Below, piece after piece: positions 48,764-57,227 of a DNA stretch of 64,000 bases. The translations under genes were made by a program, and so were the position numbers. The stretch comes from Halobacteriovorax marinus. GTDB taxonomy: Bacteria > Bdellovibrionota > Bacteriovoracia > Bacteriovoracales > Bacteriovoracaceae. The notes under the pieces are model-generated. The model was not told the DNA's origin and made no database searches. It saw nothing but the letters and a program-made list of their open reading frames with translations. The DNA lies in contig MAAO01000010.1 in the NCBI GenBank assembly GCA_002163155.1, forward strand, positions 1 to 64,000. The letters run 5' to 3'. Position 1 is the stretch's first letter, and every line of letters starts with the position of its first letter.

Positions 48764-51700
48764 ATGGCAAACAAAAAGAATCTCATGATTAACTTAGCAT
48801 TGGTAGCGCTTATAGCAGCGTCTTGTGCAAAGAAATTACCAGATGAGCACAGCGACGCTGTTAAGGATAATACTTATCCAAAAGAGCTCTTCTCGCAATC
48901 TGTTGTTGTAACAGTTGACGGTGATCAATCAAACATTCTAGCTGTTGAAGCTGAAGAGGCCATTAGTGGTATCTGGGCCTTGAATAGTAAAAAGGTTAGA
49001 AAAGTTGTCAGTGTTGAAGGAAATGAACTACTAGCAAGATTTGTAAAAGATTTGGAACTAGAAAGTACAACTCCTGGACAGAAAATTAAAATTAATTTCA
49101 AATTAACAAAGAATAATGTCATTGGATTTGTTGATGAAGAAAATATTTCAACTGTAAGTGAGCACTCAAGAAGACTTTTAGAAAAAGGTAGAGGTGTTCC
49201 AGTATTTCAATTCGGTGGAGTAAGCTGGGGTATTTTAGAAAGACAACTCAATAGTAATGATGAGGCAACAAGGCACATTGATTTTGATGAAACAGAAGAT
49301 AGAAAGAGTGCAACTCATATAAAAGTTTCTACAAAATCTGGAAACTTTGAGTATGGTGGACTACGTACTACTGATTTAGTTAGTAAGAACGATATCTTTC
49401 TCATTAATCAACTAAATGCAAAATATTTTTCTCTTGATCAAGTTAAAGCGCTCTCTCCAAAGCACGATGTACTTAATGAAGAAAATAGCTCTATTGCAAA
49501 TGCCAATATTTTAAAAGCCTATTTAACTACTGATAATATTTACTTTCACACAGTTGTGAATAAAGAAACTCTATCAGTAGAAGAAAGAAAGAAATTAAAT
49601 CAAGGAATCTATAAGAATGTTTTAAAGAGATGTTCTAAAGAAGATAAGCAAAAATTTGCTTTTAGCGCAAAATTAAAAGATTGTGTTACAAAAGCTATAT
49701 ATAAGAAATCTCTTACTCTTAAGACTCAAAAAAGAGATGAAGATGAAATCAATAGTGGTGAATACTTAGCGACAGTTACGCTTGAAGATTCAAAAGATGG
49801 AGCTAAAACTCTACTTGCTGAAATTGATCACACGAATCAACTAGAAGCTTTTACTAGTACTAATGTATCTGAAATTCATAAAGATTTTGACGGAAAAACT
49901 CTCCTAAAAGTTGGACTTCTCGCAGGCAAGGAATTCTTTTACAGAAAAGTTCTTATCGATGCTCCTAACACTTTTGAAGTGACTTTCTCAGGAACAGCAA
50001 CGGATGTTGTAATCGTTAAAATGGGATTTGAAGAAGGCGAAGTTTCACTTAAGAGATCAAGAAACATTCTTGGTAAAGACGGAGAAACAAATGCTGAAGA
50101 AGAATCACTATTAACTTTCCCAGCAAAATACTACAAACTAGTTAAAGAAATTGATGGTAGAACACTCTTAACTCCAAAGTATATTGAAGTTAAGCACAAT
50201 GAGCCTGGTGCAGTTGCTGCGGTAGACTTTTCACAAAATGGTCTTACAAACGACCTATATTCTATATTAGATAGTTACTACAAAGCCTGTTTTAACGGAA
50301 CAACTGAAACTAAGATTACTGATGTTTTCAACGGAAACAGAGACGGAAAGTACATGCTTAACCTCACGGTTAATACTAAAAGAGGTATTAACCAAAGAAT
50401 GTGTGGAAGTGACTCAGAAGCAGGTGATCACAGAAACATGAAATTCAAAGAAAGAATTTCACTAATGGAATATAAGAAAGGTGAAGAAACAACAGATTTA
50501 AATATTCCTTTTGATGTTCAAAAGAAACTTGGATTTGGATTCTTTACTGACAGAAAACTACAAAAGATTGGATTCAACCAAGATACAGGATCGGAAAAAT
50601 CAAACGTTTACCTACCTTCGAGATTTGATATCAAAGGATGTAAGCAAATAACTTATGTAATGGCCGGAATTCCTCTAGAAAATGGAGACAAGAATAATGG
50701 TACAACAGATTTAAGAAAGAGACTTATCTCTTCTTCTAATAAAGTTATCAACGATCTTAACAAAGGATTTAAAAAGGCACTAGCTGGAACACCACTTGAT
50801 AGAAGTAAGTGTTCAAATACAGGAAAGTACCTACCAGTTTTAAAACTAGCCATTGAAAAAGATGCAAGTATCGCTGGTACTACTCTTCAAATGTGTAGAG
50901 ACTACGAAACTAAAGGTAAAACAGCTAATTGTAAGAAGTTAGTTCTCCCAGTTGTTGAAAAAAGAGAAATGGGTGACCTTGATAGAAATTATATCTACTA
51001 CATGCAAAAGTCGACTTCATACCCAATCCTAGGACTTGGTGGAGCTCACAACAATCCACAAAACGGTGATGTTGTTTCTGCTTCTGTATACCAATATGGT
51101 GGAAACATGAAGAATTCAATCGATTGGATGATTGATTCTTATAAAGCACACATGAAATGGGCAAAGTTAACTGAACCTACTAAAGCGCTTATTAAAGCAG
51201 CTGAAGCAGACGCTACAGAAACTGAATCAGTAGAGACAGAAGGTAGTACAGCATCAGCTAATGAAGATAAAGTAAACGAAGCACAAAGAAATGCAGCAGC
51301 GAGAATGAAAGATATTCGTTCAAAGAAACTGCTAACTTCTTTTACAAATACCATCTCTATAAAGGATAGACTTCTTTTAGACTTTAAAGACAGAATGGTA
51401 GAAGCTGGCGGTCAAAAGAAAATCACTGAAGAATTCGAAACTTTATTAACTGCTAAGAAGTTATTTAAAGAAGCAATGCTTTACCAAGAACTACTAGAGA
51501 ACGCGAGTAGCCCTGAGAAGATTGAAAGCATTATTTTAAAGCATAAGAACCCTACTGCTTTTAAGAAAAGAGAATTTCTTGAAAACATTCAGTGGAAACA
51601 AGATGGTGATAAGAAAGTTAAGAGAAATATTTGTCTTAAGTCAAAAGACACAGCTCTTATCTCGAGCATCATAACTAAGCTTCACAAAGGTTATAACATT

Positions 51701-54274
51701 GTAGAAATTAGTAAATCTAAGCACGGTATGAACAAGATTCTTATCGATACTTGGAGACCTACTCTTGCTCACGAAATTGGTCACAACATTGGACTTAGAC
51801 ACAACTTCATCGCTTCATACGATAAGTACAACCATAAGTTTGATGAAAAAGATTCATCTAAGAGAAACTACTCTTCAGTTATGGATTACATGATTGACGA
51901 TCACATCACTTACGATGGACTAGGGCCATATGATGTTCATGCAATTAGAGCAGGATACACAGGACTTCTAGAGCTTAACCCAACAAGTCCTGCAGCAGAT
52001 TTTGCTAAGACAGAAATTGAAGGTAAGAAGTTCATCCACGTAAATACTGTTAAAGCATTACTTGGACTAGATGTTTGGATTAACATTGATGATGAAAAAG
52101 TTAAAGAAATTGGACTTAAGAAGTATGCATTCTGTTCAGATATGGAAGCTTACTACGGATTAACTCCAACTTGTCAAAGACACGACTGGGGAACATCTCC
52201 GGAAGAGATTGTTGATTATACAATCACTTCAACTGAAGCAATTTACTCAGAGGCAAACTTAGTTGGCGATTCAAAATCTTTCTCAGCAAGTAGACAAGGA
52301 AGAATTTTCTCTAACTACTCAAGACTAAGATCATTCAATGAGGAATTTCTTTATAAGAGATTTAAAGAAGCTCCACTATTCTTTGACTATAGTATGTTAA
52401 GAGAAGAAGACCTTTCAAAGTTTGATATTGAAACTCGTAAGTTTATCGAAGAAGACAGAAGTTATATCGCTGCCATCTTTAAGACTTTCGATTACCTAGA
52501 GTCTAAAGTTAGACAACCAGGACTTAGTGCTAACGTTAAGGATAAGTCATCACTTAGAAGATATGTTCCTCTAACAACAAAAGAGACGATTACTGAAACA
52601 AATGAAGAAGGTGTTGAAGTTACAAACGAATACAATGTAACAAGACTTATCCAAACAAAGTCGATTGAAACAATCTCTTTAGATGGACTCGGTCAAAGAA
52701 ATAAAGTTAAAGGTGTTGATATTGAAAGAATCATCGCTTTAATCTTCTTAACACAAAAGGAAGGGGTTACTCAAAAGCACCAGATCAATAGCTTAGACTT
52801 CCCTTACTACCTGTTAAGTGATGATCTTGCAGCTAGAATTGAAAAACTTGAAGCTGAGCTTCTTCTAGGTGAATTAACTCCAGCAACTATGATTGATGGA
52901 AAAATGGTAGAACTTGAAGCACCATTTACAACGAGAATTACTGACTTCTTACAAACTTACTCTGCAATAACAAGTACTATGTACCTTGATGTTGAAGACT
53001 TAGATAGTGAGACTAACATTGGTAGAAAGTTTAGAATTCTATCTGAAAGATCAAGTGAAGCTCCGAGTGATGTAGCTTTCCAAGAAGCGAAGGGCGATAA
53101 GTTCTTCTACCCTTCTGCTGAAGATGCAACAGTAGCAATCCAAATGATTGAAAAAGCAAACGAACTTAACGCTTTAATTAAGAATGGTGTTTCAAAGAGT
53201 ATCGAAGAAATTGTAAAACTTGAAAAAGATCAAGGTGAAGAAACTTTATTTGCAACTGATGATACAGCTCTTATAAAGAATATCAACGGACAAATCGTTG
53301 GTAACCCTGGACTTGTACAAATTTACAACCTTTCAAAGGCCGATCAATTAAAGCAGATCGCAGAAGTTAAAGCGAGTATCTTAAAGTTAATTGGTGTTGA
53401 AGCTCCTGTAGAAGTAGAAACTGAAACTCCGGTAGAAGTAACAGAAGCTCCAGCAGATGCAACAGAAACTCCTACAGAGGAAACAGAAACTCCAGTTGAA
53501 GTAACTGTTGTCGAAGCTGAAGAAGAAACTGAACCAGTAGAAGCTGAAGAAGAAGTTGAATTAACTGAAGAGCAAGAAGCTGTTGCACTTGAAGAAGCGC
53601 TTGGGCAGTACAACCTCTTTACAATCATCGCTGTTAACAAAGAACTAGTTAGTAAAGTAGAACTTGATGCTGTTAAGACAGAACTTGTTACTCCATATAT
53701 TGAAGTACAAAAAGAAGTTTTCAACTACAACATGAAGAAGCAAGGAATCACGACTTTAGAACAATTAGCACCTGGACAACCTCCAGTAGAAGTTCCACTA
53801 AACATGGAAACAATCAACTCTACGATTGGACTTGCTAAACAAGTGGCCGACGTTTCAAAACAAGTACTTGAAGTTAACTTACCTCTACCATTCCTAGGGG
53901 AAACACAAGCAACGATGAATGCTGAAATAGCAATACTTGTAAAAAGAGAATGTATCGAAGGCTGTAAAACAGAAGAAGAGAAAGAAATTGCAACTAACAA
54001 TGCATTAATGCAAAGAAGATTAATTGCTTTTGAGAAATTGAAAGGTTATTTAACTACTATTGCCAAGTCATCACCAATCAAAGCGATTATCATTGACTCA
54101 GCAGATACAGATGTAGAAGTGACTCAACCATTCATGAAAGCTTTCTTAGGATTTACAACACCTAGCGAGAAGTTAAGTGTATCTCCAGGAATAAATATTA
54201 CAACAGTAAGAAATGATACTGTTAATAATATCAAATTCCTTGAGAGACTATACTTCATGTCTAACAACAAATAA
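48764..54274 (+). CDS. Giant lipoprotein zinc metalloprotease (1836 residues)
   Basis: The lipoprotein signal (lipobox AASC, Cys21) anchors this 1836-residue protein to the membrane. A long N-terminal region of beta-rich character (about 40-770) is followed by a metalloprotease core. LAHEIGHNIGLRHNF (about 1001-1015) gives HExxHxxGxxH, and SSVMDYM (about 1045) supplies the Met-turn, the layout of DUF5117/DUF4953-type proteases. A low-complexity acidic Glu/Thr/Val/Pro segment (about 1545-1605) separates it from a helical C-terminus. It is probably a surface protease acting on large substrates. AGGC/GGAG sequences precede the ATG. Its size is about twice that of related proteases. Confidence 0.85.
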   Translation: MANKKNLMINLALVALIAASCAKKLPDEHSDAVKDNTYPKELFSQSVVVTVDGDQSNILAVEAEEAISGIWALNSKKVRKVVSVEGNELLARFVKDLELESTTPGQKIKINFKLTKNNVIGFVDEENISTVSEHSRRLLEKGRGVPVFQFGGVSWGILERQLNSNDEATRHIDFDETEDRKSATHIKVSTKSGNFEYGGLRTTDLVSKNDIFLINQLNAKYFSLDQVKALSPKHDVLNEENSSIANANILKAYLTTDNIYFHTVVNKETLSVEERKKLNQGIYKNVLKRCSKEDKQKFAFSAKLKDCVTKAIYKKSLTLKTQKRDEDEINSGEYLATVTLEDSKDGAKTLLAEIDHTNQLEAFTSTNVSEIHKDFDGKTLLKVGLLAGKEFFYRKVLIDAPNTFEVTFSGTATDVVIVKMGFEEGEVSLKRSRNILGKDGETNAEEESLLTFPAKYYKLVKEIDGRTLLTPKYIEVKHNEPGAVAAVDFSQNGLTNDLYSILDSYYKACFNGTTETKITDVFNGNRDGKYMLNLTVNTKRGINQRMCGSDSEAGDHRNMKFKERISLMEYKKGEETTDLNIPFDVQKKLGFGFFTDRKLQKIGFNQDTGSEKSNVYLPSRFDIKGCKQITYVMAGIPLENGDKNNGTTDLRKRLISSSNKVINDLNKGFKKALAGTPLDRSKCSNTGKYLPVLKLAIEKDASIAGTTLQMCRDYETKGKTANCKKLVLPVVEKREMGDLDRNYIYYMQKSTSYPILGLGGAHNNPQNGDVVSASVYQYGGNMKNSIDWMIDSYKAHMKWAKLTEPTKALIKAAEADATETESVETEGSTASANEDKVNEAQRNAAARMKDIRSKKLLTSFTNTISIKDRLLLDFKDRMVEAGGQKKITEEFETLLTAKKLFKEAMLYQELLENASSPEKIESIILKHKNPTAFKKREFLENIQWKQDGDKKVKRNICLKSKDTALISSIITKLHKGYNIVEISKSKHGMNKILIDTWRPTLAHEIGHNIGLRHNFIASYDKYNHKFDEKDSSKRNYSSVMDYMIDDHITYDGLGPYDVHAIRAGYTGLLELNPTSPAADFAKTEIEGKKFIHVNTVKALLGLDVWINIDDEKVKEIGLKKYAFCSDMEAYYGLTPTCQRHDWGTSPEEIVDYTITSTEAIYSEANLVGDSKSFSASRQGRIFSNYSRLRSFNEEFLYKRFKEAPLFFDYSMLREEDLSKFDIETRKFIEEDRSYIAAIFKTFDYLESKVRQPGLSANVKDKSSLRRYVPLTTKETITETNEEGVEVTNEYNVTRLIQTKSIETISLDGLGQRNKVKGVDIERIIALIFLTQKEGVTQKHQINSLDFPYYLLSDDLAARIEKLEAELLLGELTPATMIDGKMVELEAPFTTRITDFLQTYSAITSTMYLDVEDLDSETNIGRKFRILSERSSEAPSDVAFQEAKGDKFFYPSAEDATVAIQMIEKANELNALIKNGVSKSIEEIVKLEKDQGEETLFATDDTALIKNINGQIVGNPGLVQIYNLSKADQLKQIAEVKASILKLIGVEAPVEVETETPVEVTEAPADATETPTEETETPVEVTVVEAEEETEPVEAEEEVELTEEQEAVALEEALGQYNLFTIIAVNKELVSKVELDAVKTELVTPYIEVQKEVFNYNMKKQGITTLEQLAPGQPPVEVPLNMETINSTIGLAKQVADVSKQVLEVNLPLPFLGETQATMNAEIAILVKRECIEGCKTEEEKEIATNNALMQRRLIAFEKLKGYLTTIAKSSPIKAIIIDSADTDVEVTQPFMKAFLGFTTPSEKLSVSPGINITTVRNDTVNNIKFLERLYFMSNNK

Positions 54275-54300
54275 GACAAAATAAGTTGTATATAATCAAA

Positions 54301-54328
54301 GGCCCACAATAGTGGGTCTTTTTTTTTG
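54301..54328 (+). terminator. Terminator of the giant lipoprotein gene
   Basis: GCCCAC and GTGGGT pair around AATA, followed by nine T residues. Confidence 0.85.
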
Positions 54329-54508
54329 CCTAGTTTAATTGCCATTAAACAGCATGAAAAAAGACTCTTCAAGAGCACTACAATCGCACAACTATCTAAT
54401 TTCACATCCATTTTTAATTTCTTCATATTTCCCCCAACATTGAATGTTAATATGTTTCATCTTTGATCCGAATAGGTCATAGATTTATTTCAAACGTTAG
54501 GAGCGATT

Positions 54509-54883
54509 ATGAGCGGCAAAAATTTTGATAATTCCTTTTTAAAAAAGCAAAAGGAAGCTCTCTTGCATCTTAAAACTAGTATCTTAAATCATATGAGAAC
54601 CCATTCTATAGATGATTTACAACCAGATAGAGATGAAGTCGTTGAAGAGGTGGATCAGAGCCAAATTTCAATGTCACAGCAAATGAGCATGGAGTTAAGA
54701 GAGCGTGAACTCAAACGTCTACATGAGGTAGAAGAAGCCTTATATAGGATAGATGAAGGCATCTATGGCCTCTGTGAAGAGTCTGGAGAGCCTATTGGTA
54801 AGAAGAGACTGGAAAAACTTCCATGGGTTAGACTCTCAATTGAAGCGCAAGAAGAAGAAGAAAGACACTTAAGAGCAGCTTGA
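54509..54883 (+). CDS. DksA/TraR-type regulator with a degenerate zinc site
   Basis: This 124-residue protein has a long coiled-coil (about 10-85) with acidic residues at the tip (QPDRDEVVEEVDQSQ) and a C-terminal globular region YGLCEESGEPIGKKRLE ... LSIEAQEE. The fold and IG-x-x-RLE match DksA/TraR proteins that bind the RNA polymerase secondary channel. Canonical proteins have four zinc cysteines; here only the first remains, the other positions being Ser, Ser and Ala. It would therefore work without zinc, as some DksA paralogues do. AGGAGCG lies six bases before the ATG. Confidence 0.87.
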   Translation: MSGKNFDNSFLKKQKEALLHLKTSILNHMRTHSIDDLQPDRDEVVEEVDQSQISMSQQMSMELRERELKRLHEVEEALYRIDEGIYGLCEESGEPIGKKRLEKLPWVRLSIEAQEEEERHLRAA

Positions 54884-54907
54884 AATATAAATTTTTGAGA
54901 CAAAAAA

Positions 54908-54926
54908 GCCTCGAATATTTCGAGGC
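54908..54926. terminator. Bidirectional terminator
   Basis: GCCTCGAA and TTCGAGGC pair around TAT, flanked by A6 and T6, so it serves both convergent genes. Confidence 0.85.
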
Positions 54927-54954
54927 CTTTTTTATGTAACAATATTTTTTATAA

Positions 54955-55791
54955 CTATCTAGCGAATTTAATAATCTCTACCGGACAAGCTTCAGCAGCT
55001 TCTTCAATTGAAATCCCGTTATCAAGGGGAGCACCAGGCTTAATTATACAAGTATCACCTGTAATCTCAAATACATCAGCATTGATATCAACACAAGCGT
55101 CACAAACAATACAACCCTCTTCAATCCAAACTTTAGTTACAGAGAAATTCTCAACGGCAGCTGCTTCAGAGCCTCCACCACCAGCAAACTCTCCAGCAAA
55201 CTCAGGATTAGAAGCAATTTTTAAAGCTTTGCTTGAAGCTGGAAGAGGTTCAGCAATGAAGCTTCTCTTAGGAAGATCATAAACTGGTTTTGCATAATTT
55301 AACTTATTCTTTTCATTGAATTCATCAGCAGTCCCAGTGGACTTAGCAAGCATATCTTTAAACTTTGGAGCTTTATAAATAAAGTGATGAACAATGGCAC
55401 CCTTAGCAGAAATAACCTCTATTTCAACTGAAGCATTTTCTAAACCTTTTGCTGACAATAATTCAGCAAAATCATTACCAAGATCTAAATCTTGCGCAAA
55501 AGTAGAAGAGGCAGCAGTATAATCACGATTGATTATGACTTGCGTAGGAGATCCAAACGGATTGTATAAACGAAGTTTGAATTGATCAAACTTAGCAGGC
55601 TCACGTGAGCTATTCCACTTAAAGGAAAAAGCAAAACCATTTTCACCTTTTTCTGACTTAAGTATCGTTAACTTTGGACGAGCAAACAAAAAATGCAATG
55701 CCCCTGAAAGTAGACTTAAAATTCCAATTTGAACCACTAGCCCTATTCCTGCTAGCAGAGCAATCCCCATTGCAATGAAGGTTGTACTCAC
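54955..55791 (-). CDS. Membrane-anchored protein with C-terminal [4Fe-4S] ferredoxin domain
   Basis: This 278-residue protein has one N-terminal membrane helix (about 7-34), a beta-rich middle domain (about 40-170) of unknown kind, a Gly/Ala-rich linker (about 205-215) and a ferredoxin domain. CIVCDACVDINADVF and EACPVEII give Cys-x2-Cys-x2-Cys plus Cys-Pro, enough for one 4Fe-4S cluster. It may pass electrons to a membrane complex; no partner gene is adjacent. The middle domain is soluble and on the same side as the cluster, presumably cytoplasmic. Confidence 0.8.
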   Translation of the reverse strand: MSTTFIAMGIALLAGIGLVVQIGILSLLSGALHFLFARPKLTILKSEKGENGFAFSFKWNSSREPAKFDQFKLRLYNPFGSPTQVIINRDYTAASSTFAQDLDLGNDFAELLSAKGLENASVEIEVISAKGAIVHHFIYKAPKFKDMLAKSTGTADEFNEKNKLNYAKPVYDLPKRSFIAEPLPASSKALKIASNPEFAGEFAGGGGSEAAAVENFSVTKVWIEEGCIVCDACVDINADVFEITGDTCIIKPGAPLDNGISIEEAAEACPVEIIKFAR

Positions 55792-55920
55792 TTAACACTC
55801 CCTGTATTAAGAACTGAGCTCAAATAATAAGAGATCTCAGCATATATATTTCTATCAATAATTGTATACCTTAATATAATCATTTTAAAGGCTTTAGCCA
55901 ACCTGTTTTAGAGTGGTTAT

Positions 55921-56865
55921 CTAGTTTTTTTCAACCGGCTGTATTCCAAACCCAACACGGGACCTAAGAACATTGCCCTCAACCTGCCCTAAACCTAGTA
56001 ATTGACCTTCATAGTATACCCAATAATACTCGTCCACTAAGTCTTGATGCATAGTAAGCCCATTAAAAAACTTTGTGGCCATCACCAAAGAGAGTTCAAT
56101 TTTAGCATAATTTAGAAAGTCGTCCACAGGACAACCAATTTTCTTTATATCAAAATCTTCATCGCGCTTAGGCCAGTCAGCAGACTTTAGAGCATTGGAA
56201 GAAATTGCCGGCCCAATTGAGACCCGTTCAAGATTCTTCAAGGCACCATGTGTCCCCAACTTCTTGGCAATATCTTCAAATAAGACCCTGATATAGGTTC
56301 CAGAGCTTGCCGTCACAAGAAATTCGACTTCCAGCCCTTCTCTTGAAAGTAATTCAATATGCACAATATTTCTAAGAACGGGAGGTTTTTCAATGATTAC
56401 ACCTTCTCTGGCCCACTCATAAAGGGGTTTCCCTTTGTGTTTCGTGGCAGAAAAAGCGGGAGGTGATTGTTCATACTCACCTAGAAATGACTGAATAATT
56501 TCACTGAGAGTTTCATCACTAAATTCAGGGCAAGCCACTTCTTTGTTCTCCCCACCATCACCGGTGAGATCTCCCGTGGGACTTTCAATTCCCAAAATCC
56601 CTCGTGCCTTATAAGTCTTAGGGTACTTCTCGTGAATATAATTATTAAATCTAGGTGCTTGGCCAATAGCAATAAGTAGAACGCCATCCGCAAAGGGATC
56701 TAAAGTTCCAAAGTGACCAATTTTTCCAAAACCTTTAGGAAGGTGATGTTTGAAGTGTCTTACAACATCAGTACTAGTCATGCCTTCTGGTTTATAGACA
56801 TTAAAAACTAAAGGGCCAAAAATTGGCCCCGGTTTATTCTTTTTCTTATTTGAATGAGAACTCAC
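55921..56865 (-). CDS. truB: tRNA pseudouridine(55) synthase
   Basis: This 314-residue enzyme makes pseudouridine 55 in the tRNA T-loop. The catalytic Asp lies in GHFGTLDPFADGVLL (about residue 57), after the family's NVYKPEGMTSTDVV start; YKARGILGIESPTGD and SSGTYIRVL motifs follow. It starts at GTG overlapping the rbfA stop (GTGA), so translation is coupled. It is the last gene of the rimP-nusA-infB-rbfA-truB operon. Confidence 0.95.
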   Translation of the reverse strand: MSSHSNKKKNKPGPIFGPLVFNVYKPEGMTSTDVVRHFKHHLPKGFGKIGHFGTLDPFADGVLLIAIGQAPRFNNYIHEKYPKTYKARGILGIESPTGDLTGDGGENKEVACPEFSDETLSEIIQSFLGEYEQSPPAFSATKHKGKPLYEWAREGVIIEKPPVLRNIVHIELLSREGLEVEFLVTASSGTYIRVLFEDIAKKLGTHGALKNLERVSIGPAISSNALKSADWPKRDEDFDIKKIGCPVDDFLNYAKIELSLVMATKFFNGLTMHQDLVDEYYWVYYEGQLLGLGQVEGNVLRSRVGFGIQPVEKN

Positions 56866-57224
56866 GTTGGTCCTCTTCCTTTCTTTGCTTCATCATTCAA
56901 GAGATCATCGATCTTCTTCTCCTCATCAAATTGAGAATCATAGATAAATGAAATTGCAGGAACGTGCCTCATTTTTAAAAGCTTCGAGAGATGAGTTCTT
57001 ATTTTTCCGGCCATACCTTCGATCGCCTTCTTAGAATCACCTCTTTTGGAAGCATCAAAAGTGTCCCAGTAGAGTTTTGCCGCTGACGCATCATCGGAAA
57101 CCTCAACTCTAGTTATACTTACAAAAGTAAGACTAGAGTCAGAGACACTTGTTCTTAAAAAGGCATTGGCCCCTTGAAGAATTTTCTCAGAAAGAATATT
57201 TTTCTTACTACCACCAGCTGCCAA
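56862..57224 (-). CDS. rbfA: Ribosome-binding factor A
   Basis: This 120-residue protein has the KH-like fold of RbfA: SLTFVSITRVEVSDDASAAKLYWD ... LSKLLKMRHVPAISFIYD, where the RHVPxIxFxYD motif is diagnostic. It assists 16S rRNA 5' end maturation and 30S assembly. It sits four bases after infB and overlaps truB, in the usual operon order. Confidence 0.93.
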   Translation of the reverse strand: MAAGGSKKNILSEKILQGANAFLRTSVSDSSLTFVSITRVEVSDDASAAKLYWDTFDASKRGDSKKAIEGMAGKIRTHLSKLLKMRHVPAISFIYDSQFDEEKKIDDLLNDEAKKGRGPT

Positions 57225-57227
57225 ATC

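Noticed and set aside
53344-54000. Ser/Thr-rich minus-strand frames opposite the giant lipoprotein
   Set aside because: They mirror the repetitive Glu/Val/Pro codons of the real gene and have no ribosome sites.
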